A stretch of DNA of 64,000 bases from Aquilaria yunnanensis. Lineage: Eukaryota; Streptophyta; Magnoliopsida; Malvales; Thymelaeaceae. How positions within the stretch are numbered: position 1 is the stretch's first letter; the number at the start of each line of letters is the position of its first letter. This document shows, piece after piece, positions 44,189 to 56,151 of the stretch. The translations under genes and the position numbers were made by a program. Below the pieces are notes generated by a model. That model saw nothing but the letters and a program-made list of their open reading frames with translations. It did no database searches and was not told the origin of the DNA. The DNA lies in contig CM077599.1 in NCBI GenBank assembly GCA_039654915.1, forward strand, positions 15,750,501 through 15,814,500, written 5' to 3'.

Positions 44189-46709
44189 TGTTGACACCCA
44201 ATTTCGTCCGGGTGTTTTAAAATTTTGAAAAAAATTTTATTAAAAAAAATGAATTAAAAAAATATATATATATATTACTATTATTATTAAAAAAAATTTA
44301 ATTAGTTTAAAATATATTTTTGTTTTGTGAAAATTTGATTTAAAATGATATATGTGTGAATATGTGTATGTTTGAAATAAAATAAAATTTCATGAAAAAA
44401 TGACAAAAAATTAAAAGTTTGAGGTAAAAATGACAAAATTGAGAAGTTTCGGAAAAAATTGACAAATTCTAAAAGTTCCAGGAGCATTTGGTAGTTTGTC
44501 ACATAAAATTTTGAGCCTGCCGACGTTTTTGGCTTAAATTGACAGAAAACGACAAAATTGTCAAAATCAGAAGCTTCAGGAACTTATCCTGAGGCTGAGA
44601 GACGTAAAGGACTAAAATTGTCATTTTACCAATTTAAGAGATAAGTTTGAAATTTTTTATTAATTTATCCATCAACAGTTCAGCTAAACTTCCTCTATAA
44701 ATAGCCCCCCAAATTTTGTGCTGAACACAGAGAAAAATAGAAAGAAAAGCTTAGAGCTCCGTTTTTAAAATAGAAAAAATTACAGCCTTAGTCCCTAGCT
44801 CTCCTTCCTTTCCTCAGAAAATCTCAAAACTTTTCATTTTGACGATTAAGCCATCTTCTTCCCCCCCCCCGCGCGCCCTCTGTTTCCATTTCTCAGAATT
44901 CAGAATTTAAAATCAAGGGTACAACTCTCATTTAATCCTTCATCTTTTCAATTACTTTCACTTTGGTCACTAACTTTGTATTTTATTCTTGCAGAATTAA
45001 TTACTAACCCTTTTAATTTTTACTTGTTTGTTTATTATTTGTTTATTACTAACCCCTTTTTTTATTGTTGTTATTAACTTACTAACAACTAACTTTTAAT
45101 ACTATTATTGTTACTAACCTTTTAATTTTTGCATTATTACTAACTTTTATAATTGTTGTTAACAATTAATTAACTTTTATTATTGTTGTTAATTAATTAA
45201 TTTAATTAACTTGGCTAACTTTTATTATTGTTGTTAATTAATTAATTTAATTAACTTGGCTAGCTTTTTATTATTTTTGTTAATTAATTAATTTATTTAA
45301 TTTGGCTAACTTTTTATTTATTGTTGTTAATTAATTTAATTAATTTGGCTAACTTTTTATTTATTGTTGTTAATTAATTTAATTAATTTGGCTAACTTTT
45401 TATTATTGTTGTTAATTAATTAATTTAATTAACTTGGCTAACTTTTTACTGTTGTTAATTAATTAATTTAATTAACTTGGCTAACTTTTTATTATTGTGG
45501 TTAATTAATTAATTTAATTAACTTGAATAACTTTTTATTATTGTTGTTTAACAATTAATTTAATTAACTTTGCTAACATTTATTATTATTTTTAAAGTGG
45601 ATGGCCAAAAAGCCCCACTTTATTATTATTAATTTTTTTTCTTTATATAATTTTTTTATTTAATTCACCTTTACCCTTTACTAATTAATAAATAAATGAA
45701 AATTAAAAGAAGATTATTTTGTAATTAATTATTAAGGCTAATAAAAATTATTTTTAAAAAAGCCAATTATTTTTATTTTTATATACATGTTTTTAATTCT
45801 TTAAAGATAACAAAAAGTTAAAATTAATTTTAATAGTTATTTTTATCCAGTAAAAATAATAAAAAAATAAAAATAAAACCTGTTTAAAAAAATACATGAA
45901 AATTAAGACTTTATATTTTACTGATTTATTTAAAATATAACTTTTAAATCCACTAAAATAATAAATATTTTTCATTAAACAAGAAAACAAAAAGAAAATT
46001 AAAACAAGATAATAAAGATAAGAAAGATAAGATAAGATAAGAAAGATAAGAAGGAAAAGAAAGAAAAGAAAGAAAAATATAGAAAATAAAAATTTTTAGA
46101 TTATTAATGAATCTAAAAATTCTATAACAAAAAGAATTACGAATTAGTAATTAAACTAATAATTAATTCCATAAAAATAAGAATTAAATAATTAACTATA
46201 AATTAAATCAACTTACATATCCGGATGATCCGTCAGGATCTGCAGTTTAAAAAAAATATCACCCTTTTAATTAAATAAATTAAATAAAAAAAAAGATAAA
46301 AATCCATATTTACAATATGGATTAAATTATTTAAAAGTTCACCAAATTCCGTGTCCAAATGACTCGGCAGAGTCCATGGTTCGGAATCAAAAATCTTCCG
46401 TGTCCAAATGACTCGGCAGAGTCCATGGTTCGGAAGTATAAAATTTCATACAAATTAATTAATTTAAAAATCCACATTTCGACTAATCCAGTTAAAATTT
46501 CTAATTTTGAAAATTAACTGAGAATTATTTAAAAGCAAAGCAAAACAAAATTAAAATCAACTAAGGTGCCAATTTTTGGGCGTTTTAACAAAGTTGTTTT
46601 AACGTAACCGTACTCCCGATCCCCGAACTCTCGCAGACCAATTTTAAGGTGACCAATCGACCTAAGAAAACTGATTGGTGGCGACTCCCGAAAACCCGAC
46701 GTTGCCACA
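44189..46709 (+). repeat. 3' LTR of the cargo retrotransposon
   Basis: Nearly identical to 31017-33536. Differences seen: a C/T near 44534, an A/G near 44730, a GC indel after the C run near 44873, a T/C near 44968 and a C/A near 45525. It ends ...GTTGCCACA against the GGCGC duplication. Confidence 0.95.
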
Positions 46710-46714
46710 GGCGC

Positions 46715-46749
46715 GTTTCATGGTCTTTATACCATCGGGGTTCGCATCA
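46715..46749 (+). repeat. Old Gypsy LTR, right part
   Basis: The sequence after the target duplication (GTTTCATGGTCTTTATACC, then GGGGTTCGCATCA) is read as the 3' tail of the LTR whose left part is 30550-31016. Confidence 0.45.
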
Positions 46750-48296
46750 GGAGGTTATGGTCATCATTCATGTTTATATACAATGTCAAATTTGGCTTCC
46801 ATGAGGACGAATCTCCTTGCTACCTTGGTGGTGGAGCATTGTTTTCAAGCAGCGGAAGGGAAAGATGCTGAAGGTAACAAGAGTGAAAGTAGCCATGTTT
46901 AGCAGGAAATCAAAAGTGGAGGTGCAACGAAGCAGGGGACATTGTGACTATTGACGCTATTGTAAAGCAAGGACAGGAAGATCGATGCTTGTAAGGAGAC
47001 GAATAAGTGGTTTGAAGAGAGGTTCAAGATGGGGAAGAATGGGGAAGAACTAGTGGTTTTTCACCAAGCTTAGGTTTTGATTCTGTTTTGGATTTCAATT
47101 TTTTTTGTTCTTTTCAGTTTAGGACTTGATTTTTGAAGTAGCTTTGAAGATGCCATTTGAATTTTGTTTTCTGCGACTTTTCCAATTTTTCTGTTAAGGT
47201 CGGATTTGAATTCCAACTTTGTTTACTATCTGCTATAATGTTAGATCAATTTTACCTATAAAAAAAAATGTGGCATTGAAGTTTTATGTTTCTAGTGCTG
47301 TAAAAAAACTACTCGCACATGAGCTCACTTATTTTCTGCATAAGCCAGTAGCTTTATGTTACTTTCCTATGCTCTTCAATTTGTCAGCCTTGCCGACCAA
47401 AGGTGATCGATAATTTTAGTTGCCAACTTCAGTCATCATTCAATTGCCCTTACCTTACCTGGCGACCAATATTTTAGCAACTAATTGGTGACCAATTATT
47501 TTGATCACCAAAAAATAAAATACTAATCAATTGGTAGCCAATTTGTTAATTGATTTTTTGCATTTCTCTTGTAGCAGAAGAAACAATGGAAAAATAGATA
47601 CAAATAGATGATGGTGAATAATCAAATGCAATAATACTAGTAAATTAACCAGTTAAGTTTAGATTGGTAACAAAACCTAGTCAAAAGAGCAGAGATGAGA
47701 GGAGAAAAATAATACTGAGAAGAAATGGGGAACGATAGCTAGGTTACACACATATATGTATGTATGTATGTATCATATGTATGCATATTATATTGACAAA
47801 TTTGATCTTATAAATTACCAATAAATCCCGGCCAACTCAGTTGGAGTACTCTATTTTGGCTTTAATGTCAGGCATGGCAAAATAAATATAAATAAAAATA
47901 GGCTGCAATTTTATCTTGTCTATCTAATCCGATACCTGATCAATCTCCATGCAATGAATAATTGAACTTAATTAATTTACCGGTAGCATATGTTTTAGAC
48001 CACCTTACTCAATACCCTCTCCCTCACTCTAATTGCTTGAATTTGTCCTATTTTTTTTTTACTTAATCCCCACGAAAATTGCGTCACACATATAGGGATT
48101 AACAAGTCAAAACATTAATCCCACCACATATATTCTATAGTTGCAAATAAAGTCTGAATATATATATCGCTCGCAGTTATAGCTTTACCTTCTGCTCGCC
48201 TTCTTATACGGCAGTTGTTTTGGCATTGATAATGTTTTTTATGCCAAGTATGGGAGCAAAAAGTGGTAGTAGTGTTAATACATCCATAGGTCGGCT
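46750..48296. other. Intergenic, no gene seen
   Basis: Includes a 75-codon frame (46675-46902) that crosses the retroelement junction, so it is not a gene. A (TATG)n microsatellite lies at 47756-47775. TTGGTGACCAA-like words are at 47440-47530. Confidence 0.55.
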
Positions 48297-48638
48297 CATA
48301 GTAATGGACCAATCCAGCAAAGTAGACTAAACCAAGATACAATATGCCATTGACGCGGTTCCTTTAGTTAACTATGAGCTCGTGTTCATTAAGGTTCAGC
48401 TCGGTGTCTACAGAAAGAAGATTGTGGTTCTGGCTAACAAACCCTTCATTACAATAAGTGGAACTCATGCGAACGTTATTGTAATAGCATGGGATGATAG
48501 CGGTAATATCTTTGATCCTCCTACATTTGCCATTTTGGCATTTGATTTTTTTGATCAATATCTTACCATTCAGGTCGTACATAAAACACACACACACACA
48601 CACATAAAAATATGTACTTACCATGATTTTGATTACAA

Positions 48639-48675
<37 letters not shown>

Positions 48676-49600
48676 TATGATACTATACATAAATATGCAC
48701 TTACCATGCTTCTGATTACAAAATAATAATAATAATAATATATGATACTATATGAGGAAAAAGTTTTGATATTTTACAATCATTTTTTTAACTATATATA
48801 TACACATACATACATAATGGACATGGAGTTGGTGCCAAAGTAGTTGTGTTGAAGGTTTCGGGAGACAGTGTGGCTTTCTTTGGGTGTGGAATTTTGTCTT
48901 ACCAAAATACTCGATTGGATGATACCAGAAGGCATTATTGCAGAGGTTGTTACATTGAAGAAGTTGTTGATTTCATTTTTGGCAATGCCACCTCCTTATT
49001 TGAGGTTAATATACCAACTTAAACATAATTAGCCGAAACATAATGTAACTTAGGTTATAGTTATCTAATTAATTAAATTTGGATATACTGACTTGCACTT
49101 GCAGAAATGTCATTTACACTTCATCTCGGATGAAAATGGAGCAATCACTGCCCAGAAGAGGATGTCCTCCTCAGAGAATACAGGATTTATTTTCTTGGGC
49201 TGCAAGATAACCAAAGTCAAAACAACGATATTAGGGAAACCTTGGGCCCTTATTCTAGGGTTATCTTCACCCTAACGTACATGTCCAAAGCTGTCCTCCC
49301 ACAAGGGCGGGAGTAGGACGATTGGGGGGATGTGTCCAAATATAGGTACACAAACATTTATTGTTAAAACAACAATATAGATATCATGCGTCAACATTAA
49401 TTAATTTTCATATAATACTGATTCGTACATGATTTTATAGTAATGTGTACGATGGAGAGTACGGATGTTATGGACTTAGAGCTATTAAGAAGGATACGGT
49501 TGGGTGGTCAAGACAACTAACAAGCCTATAAGTTGAGCCATTTCTAACCAAGGACATGATAGGTGGTGATAGCTGGGTCAGGATTTGGTCAAGTACACTC
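48297..49600 (+). pseudogene. Pectinesterase (pectin methylesterase) pseudogene
   Basis: Four exon-like blocks match plant pectinesterase. Block 1 (to 48573) has IQYAIDAVPLVNYELVFIKV, GVYR and NKPFIT. Block 2 (about 48816-49004) has SGDSVAFFGC, TRRHYCRGCYIE and DFIFGNATSLFE. Block 3 (49105-about 49345) has CHLHFISDENGAITAQKR, TGFIFLGCKI and LGKPW. Block 4 (49441 on) has GEYGCYG and PFLTKDMIGGDSW. Intron borders fit GT-AG (for example GAG|GTTAAT, TTGCAG|AAATG). It is broken by a TAA at 48328-48330 early in block 1, a frameshift after LGKPW near 49260 and 49300, and a TAA in block 4 before VEPFLTKD. The N-terminal signal region is not recognisable. The aspartate motif DFIFG of the active site is still present. 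A live gene would de-esterify cell-wall pectin. Confidence 0.85.
48588..48740. repeat. Microsatellites in pseudogene intron
   Basis: (CA)n at about 48588-48604 and (AAT)n at about 48640-48675, then a second short (AAT)n at 48722-48738. The 114- and 108-codon frames across this region combine part of block 1 with repeat sequence. Confidence 0.85.
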
Positions 49601-49697
49601 TCACAATTTCGGAACTATAATTCAACCAGGTGGTGATAGCTAGGTCAGGATTTGGTCAAGTACACCCTCGCAATTTTGGAACTATAATTCAACCAGA
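49562..49697. repeat. 68-bp tandem duplication at the pseudogene 3' end
   Basis: GGTGGTGATAGCTGGGTCAG followed by GATTTGGTCAAGTACAC is present twice with about four differences, duplicating the end of block 4. Confidence 0.85.
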
Positions 49698-50855
49698 ATT
49701 ACATTATTATACTAATTAACTAGCTTGTTAACACCAACTTGTTAAGATTTTTATTAAATTTTGCCCCAATATGTGCACTATTTTTTATTTGGTAAGGTAA
49801 TAACATGTACAGTTGTTTTTGCCTCTTTGTGGCTGTGGATATTGGATACAATACATACTTCTTTTTCAGAAAAAAAAGTATACTTTTTTGTTTTAGTACC
49901 TTTTAAATATCTCAAGGAAGTGCCAATCTATAATTAGCTCTGTTATTATTAATTGGTTTATTTATTAACAATTATTTTTACATATAGTGATTATTGACTT
50001 TGCTTAACTTATATATCAACTAGGATTCTACACTTTAAATAGTCTAAAATTCCTTTTAACATATTTTTCACAAAAATTAATTTTTAATAAAAAATATGAT
50101 TAAAGTAATTATTTAATAAATAAAATATTAACTTTTAAGTAACATTGGTTGTAGATTAAAAAAAAAGGAAAAAAATTAAGGTAATAACTGCTTTTATGTT
50201 AATTAGTTAAAATAGTTAAGAAAACTGAACATTAGAACATCGTCGTAAGCCAGGATGTAAACTTTCTATTTTGGGTCAACATGTTTTCTCTCATGCTTTT
50301 GCCGCCTCTCTCAACTACCAAAGCTACTTCCACTCTTATTTCTGAACATTTACTTAAATTTTAAAAAGTGATGTTTTCTCACACTCCGCACGTAGATTAT
50401 GAGTTGTATAATCAATGCAATATAACAACCTATCTAAGGCCAATATGTATAGGAAAAATAAAACATGGTGGGAAACAATTGATCCAGGTATATTTCTTTT
50501 TATGATCCATTATCGTGAATTAGACTTGGTATTGGTCTTGGGTCTTGGCTTGTTCTTGTTTTGTGCCTACAAAGTCAACCACAAAATTGTGACTATCAAA
50601 ATTCAAAGTGGCAGTTGAAGTGGTGCTTGTGCAGCCCAACAACAAGCATAACCACCACCATACTTGAAATGCACTATTATTGGTTAGAGGCTCCGTCACT
50701 TTTAGGATAACAATAACCGACACCCCATGAAGGTCGCCTACAAGTCATAAGCCGTTTGATCCAGAATTGTATTAGTTTAGTTGATCATGCAAAGAGATAA
50801 AAGAGTTCTATTAAGTATTCAATACTTACCATACAATGAAAAAATTGTTTTTTTA
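49698..50855. other. Intergenic, no gene seen
   Basis: AT-rich sequence. The 67-codon frames at 50415 and 50520 lie on opposite strands of the same bases and neither is recognised. Confidence 0.55.
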
Positions 50856-51564
50856 TACTCCCTTTGTCCCACATTTGCTCTGTTTCCATTTGCACACAAC
50901 CTTAGAAAAGTTGTTGTTTTGTCCTATTTTTCCAATTTTGCCTTTTTATTCCTCCATTGTCTTGCCCCAATTTCTACAATTGATCTATCACTGTTTTACC
51001 CTGATTTCTGAAATTGATCAGTTGTTGCCTCACCCCAATCTTGCCCCTTACCCCGTCATCACCTCACAATGATCGAGTACTACCGGGCTTGAATTTCTTA
51101 AGGGATGCATTCGATACTAGCGCTTCACATGATGATTGAGTACTATTGACCGCCATAGAAGCCCCCTATCACCGCTAGCCTCCTCGCCTCTAACACTACC
51201 TTTGTTCTTTTCTTAATTCTTTTCCCTTTCATCGACAAGGTTTAGTTTAATCTTACGGTAACCCCTAGCATAAACGTCGCCATATCTCTTCCGTTGAAAT
51301 CCTCCCTTTCATTCAGTGTCTAGATGCTTGCCAGAATCCATACCAACGAGGTCCAATTACTTGTCCACGTAGGCTGATCAATAATCAGGGTTAGAGGAGT
51401 TTGAAACTTTTTTGTTTTGTATGCTTAAGTTAAAAAGTATAGGTTGGAATTAGGGTAATATAGTAAATTTCCTGTAAAAAACTTATCAAATAAGGAAATG
51501 GTGCAAGATTGGTGGGACCACTCAAAAAAGAAAATGGAGCAAGATTAGTGGAGCGGAGGTAGTA
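50856..51564. mobile_element. Non-autonomous Tc1/mariner (Stowaway-like) element, 0.7 kb
   Basis: Left end TACTCCCTTTGTCCCAC and the reverse complement of the right end TACTACCTCCGCTCCAC form imperfect inverted repeats extending about 35 bp. TA at each end. The interior is CT-rich and non-coding. Size and build match 2045-2720. Confidence 0.7.
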
Positions 51565-52533
51565 AAACTTGTTATGGGTTTAAACATTAAAATCATTTTT
51601 GCTAGACAGATAAGGTAAAAATGAGCTGATTAGGTCTTAACCCATTTGACATGCAAATCGCCATATCATATGGCAATTGGCTAAGGTTTAAATTCATATT
51701 TGTACAAGAGATTACTTCCCTTTGCAGCGAATAAATGGGATAAGATCTAGGATATATTAGGTTGTAGAATATCTCTTTTATATTTTCTCTTGTCATATCA
51801 AACATTTTGCCAGAGGTAAGCAAAAATTCAGTTATATTCGAAATAACTGAATAAACAAAAAAAAATTCAATTTTCCATTATAAATTTTAGGCGTAATTTC
51901 GGTTAATATATAAGTTCAGTTCGGTTTTCGGTTTACTTCAATTGAAATTGGGTTAACCAAAATAATTGAAATTTTATTCTACTAATATTTATGTTTTAGA
52001 TTTGAAAAGGATTATATATGTGATGGATGTTTACTATTTGTATGAATGTGATGTTTGTATTTGGAATAGATTATAGATGTTTGATATGTGATTGAAATAT
52101 ATGTTTAAATTGAAATATGTTATGAATATTTGATGTTTGAAATGTATATGCCTAAAATTTGGTTATTTTGGTTGAAAAATAAATAACCAAATTTTTTTTA
52201 GTTTTTTGTTATTTTAATTGTCTCCTATAATTTAACTTATTCAGTTATTAGTATAAAAAATCAAAAATTGAATAAATTCGATTAATCGGTTCCGGTAAAA
52301 ACAAAAAAAAAAAACCAATTTAGCCCCCCTAACTGTGCCTAGTACCCCACAACAACAAAAAAGGCAAATTGCAATTCCAGGTTTACCCGCACGAAAGTCG
52401 CGGATATTCTAGCCAACCACTGCAACTACAGCATCACTTCCCTCTTCCGAGCTGGGTTTCCAAATCACAGCCAATCGGACGACGGGAAGGCTTCGATTTC
52501 AAACGGACGGCGTAATCGGTAAGCCAATCGGAG
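51565..52533. other. Upstream region of the carbonic anhydrase gene
   Basis: 51830-52290 is a degenerate repeat rich in TTCGGTTTTCGGTTTA-type words, probably an old miniature element. From about 52370 the base composition rises, consistent with the promoter and 5' UTR of the gene that starts at 52534. Confidence 0.5.
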
Positions 52534-55500
52534 ATGGGAACATTAGGAAGAGCCATTTACACCGTCGGATTCTGGATTCGCGAGAGCGGCCAGGCCCTCG
52601 ATCGTCTCGGCTGCCGCCTCCAGGGCAACTACTACTTCCAAGAACAGCGTAATTCCTTTTCGTTTCTCCTTCCCTTTCTTATTTTTAATTAATTTTGTCT
52701 GCAAGATTTGGATATCCGCTTTCCTCCCCATTTCGCCGCTCCCTAGTTTCTTTTGAGAAAAAGCGAAAAAGTTTGTATCTCAGTCTAGGTTATTAGAATC
52801 TGGCATTTCGAAATTGTTGACGTGTCTGATATTCTGCTCTGCTGAACTGAATCGTGCAATTTGATCTTGATTGCTTCATATTTCACAAGTTTTTAGGTGC
52901 GCATTTCCGGGTGCTGGGAGTGGGGAATGCTAGATTGTGTCGGAAACCTTCGTTCTAATTCCAGTAAATTATTTGACTGTGAGTATCAAAAGAAGAAGAA
53001 AGGGCAACATTAGTTATCCTTGTAGTTCTGCTAATCTGTAGTGGCAATGTGTGAGCCGTGTGAGCTTTCTCGTTTGAAGACTTTATCGACCCATACCAAG
53101 TTAGTTTGCTTGTTGGGATTATAGCACAACACCATGTGAGTTAGCTGCAACCTCTGATGTTTATCTGGGCTTTCAGTAAATTCTTACTCTGCCAATGCAT
53201 TCTTACTGATTGGCTGGATTTGGCTTTAGATTTCAGTCTAAAGCACTAGGCCTGATTGCATCCAGTGTATATGCAAACCTTACTCCCTGCTTTAGTTAGC
53301 TTTTGGGAGAGCGTTTTGAGCACATTGAACTTCTACTTGATTGATTCACTGCTATTCCCTTGCTTTATGGTTGCCCCAGGAACTGATTATTTTCTTTGTT
53401 ACAGTGTCTAGACATCGGACCCTGATGAACATATTTGATAAAGCTCCTGTGGTTGATAAGGATGCATTTGTTGCCCCAAGTGCTTCAATAATTGGAGATG
53501 TTCAAGTGGGAAGAGGATCATCTATTTGGTATGGATGTGTTTTGAGAGGTAAGATCTTTTCAGTCAGTTTGGTGTCTTTTTATCTTGTAAAACTGCATGC
53601 TGACAGGAGACCTATTTTTGCTTCAAGGAAAAGGTCAAGATAAAAGATAAAATGCAATAACATTTTGTATTCCTTTGGTCATCTCTCGGTTAGATAAGGT
53701 TACTTGAGACATTATTTTTGAGAAAGCGTAAGTCTAATGAAGTTTCTAGAATCTTTATGCATAGCAATGGAAATCCGTGTATGTACACTTTTATATCCCT
53801 TGCTCATATAGTGCAAATGTAAACAATAAAGGAAGCCTAACAGTTATAACATGTCAACGCAAGGTCTGAAATTTTGTCTGTCTCATTTAGGATATTTAGA
53901 AAATTTAGTTTTAGAAAACTTTATTAAGCTTGATTAGGCTTGTCAGCTTGCTCAAGTTGATTGTTGGTCTGCTAAAGGTTTACTCAAGTAGCTAATCCAG
54001 CTCTAAGTTGACTTGACTCTGCTAGGCTCAGTGAGTGGGCCCATTCTGCGTGTGATCTTGGATAGCTCATGAGCAGCTTAACTTGTTTACAAGACATCCA
54101 CATTGCATTGTGGAAATCAAAGATGATTGTTAATTGAAGACTTACATTACATGGTATGGAGTCTGTTTTGCTGATGGTATGTGTAATTGGTATGCTAGTT
54201 ACAAAAGGCCGTATAATATTTCCCCTGTTGTTGCTGATTTGGAAAGAGATAAAGTAGCTTAACTTTTGAAGACCAAGAGTTTGGGTCAATAGTTTCAGGA
54301 TAGGATGCGGCCGCTGATCTCTCTCTCTCTCCTCTCTCTCTCTCTCTTGTGTATCTACACTTGTTTGTGCGACAACACACATTCTGTGTGGCTTCAGCAA
54401 ATGATTTTTTAGGAGGCCTTTCTGTTAGTAATTTGCTGAATGACTTTTGAGCATTTCTTTACCTTTGCATTCTTTTGTCATTGGATTAAAGTCTGGATCA
54501 ACTGTCAAAGAAAAGGGAAAAGAGATCAGTAAGCTGCATTTGTACCTGTATCCAATTATTCCATTTCTGCATCTCTGTAGATGCTGACCTTGTAAGTTTC
54601 AAGACAGAGGGAATGCGTGAATATATTTCCTTTAAGAACATCTGCCCTTCAGTATTGAATGACTAAATTACAGAGAACTGTGGGTTTATGGAGCTATAAC
54701 ACGCTTCCTTTCCACTTCTTCATAGGCGATGTGAACAGCATCAGTATTGGATCTGGAACGAATATACAGGATAACTCCCTTGTGCATGTGGCGAAGTCCA
54801 ATCTAAGTGGGAAGGTTCTACCTACTATCATTGGGGACAATGTCACTGTAGGTGAGTATCGTGTGTTGTAGCACTTTTCCTGTTATGCCCAAACTGATTG
54901 TTTTATTGTTCTTCTCTCTGGATTATGATTGAAGTCTTGATGCAGGTCATGGTGCTGTTTTACATGGTTGTACTGTTGAGGATGAGGTATTAGTTGGCAT
55001 GGGGGCAACATTGCTTGACGGTGTTGTTGTGGAAAAATATGCCATTGTAGCTGCTGGATCCCTTGTGAGACAGAATACAAAGATCCCTTCAGGGGAGGTA
55101 ATCTTGCAGAATCTCTCTTTTTTTTATTGTTACATTGATGATTAACTATTAACTGCTCAATGGAAAAGTTGCATTTTCAATATGTTGCTTAGTGTTGGAT
55201 GACTCTTATGTGTTACTATATTATGCATATTTGATCATGTACAAAATTCTGGGAGCAACTGAATACGTGCTTGATAGTTTAGCCTCATGATAACAGTTCA
55301 TGAGCACATATGGCTTGCACAGGGTTAAGTCATCTTGACAGACCTGATTCCCCCCAACCTATTGGTATAATAGAAGGCTTATACCCGTAGTAACTACTGT
55401 TATTCAATTCGTGGTGGAATGCTGCTAAGCTCAAAGACCATTCCACCACAGGTTATGGTTTAGGGGAGTGGTCAGTGTTACAAGTGCATCACTTATTTCT

Positions 55501-56151
55501 GCTAATGAATGAGGAGAATGCTCATCCACAGGATACCCTTGAAACCTTTGCATCTTTCTGACATCTTTCTGCTAATGAGGGTCAACCCTGGTTTTGACTT
55601 TTGAGATTCAGTCTGATTAGTTGATCGTTGCTTTCCTGAAGAGTATATCAGTTCTTTTCCTTCAACTTCCCTCTGGTTACACTGCATCATATGTTATTTT
55701 CTTCAAAAAAAGGAACAAGAAAGGAAAAAGAAAGGGAGTTAAGGTTAAAACTTTTCCTTGAATACTAAACTGGTGTCATTTTCTTCCTGTTCCCTAGATG
55801 TTGCTTTACATATTTTTAAAATTTATTAGCCTACCTAACTTGAAATTTGTAATTTATGTGCAACAGGTGTGGGGAGGCAACCCTGCAAAGTTCCTGAGGA
55901 AGCTTACTGAAGCAGAGATAGCCTTTATTTCCCAGTCAGCTACCAATTATGTGAACCTTGCACAAGTTCATGCGGCCGAGAATTCAAAGTCCTTTGATGA
56001 GATCGAATTTGAGAAGGTCCTCCGTAAGAAGTTTGCTCATCCGGATGAAGAGTATGATTCGATGCTGGGTGTTGTCCGTGAAACTCCCCCAGAACTAATC
56101 CTTCCTGACAATGTCTTGGCAGATAAAGCTCCAAAGGCTACTGAGAAGTGA
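52534..56151 (+). CDS. GAMMACA1: Gamma-type carbonic anhydrase, mitochondrial complex I subunit
   Basis: Five exons with GT-AG introns and consistent phase: 52534-52648, 53405-53548, 54726-54851, 54946-55097 and 55867-56151, giving 273 residues (plant gamma-CA1/2 are about 275). The N-terminus MGTLGRAIYTVGFWIRESGQ matches the plant type. Residues 55-200 form a left-handed beta helix of hexapeptide repeats. Zinc ligands His107 (SLVHV), His130 (TVGHG) and His135 (VLHGC) are all present, as are Arg86, Asp88 and Gln101 around the active site, so this is a CA1/CA2-type rather than a CA-like (CAL) subunit. The C-terminal helix (LTEAEIAFISQSATNY) follows GGNPAKFLRK. In plants these proteins form a heterotrimer on the matrix arm of complex I, needed for its assembly. 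CA1 versus CA2 cannot be settled here. Confidence 0.95.
54317..54352. repeat. (CT)n microsatellite in intron 2 of the carbonic anhydrase gene
   Basis: CTCTCTCTCTCTC runs with one CC interruption. Confidence 0.9.

Larger units (their letters stand above)
31017..46709 (+). mobile_element. 15.7 kb non-autonomous LTR retrotransposon carrying cargo genes
   Basis: Two LTRs (31017-33536 and 44189-46709) are flanked by a perfect 5-bp target duplication GGCGC (31012-31016 and 46710-46714). It has a tRNA-Arg-type primer-binding site and a purine-rich tract before the 3' LTR. The only retrotransposon protein found is a shortened Gypsy (Tat-like) Gag at 34513-35433. I see no protease, reverse transcriptase, RNase H or integrase motifs in the 10.65 kb interior, so it fits the LARD class and would depend on a helper. 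The interior instead holds several tandem arrays, three related zinc-finger genes and a LOG-like gene. The LTRs differ at only about four bases plus one 2-bp indel by eye over 2.5 kb, so insertion is very recent. It sits inside an older Gypsy LTR. Confidence 0.93.

Noticed and set aside
47430..47575. Right end of a second CACTA element (reverse complement CTACAAGAGAAATGC near 47565)
   Set aside because: The terminal CACTA is altered, no left terminus was found near 29000-29700, and no target duplication could be shown.
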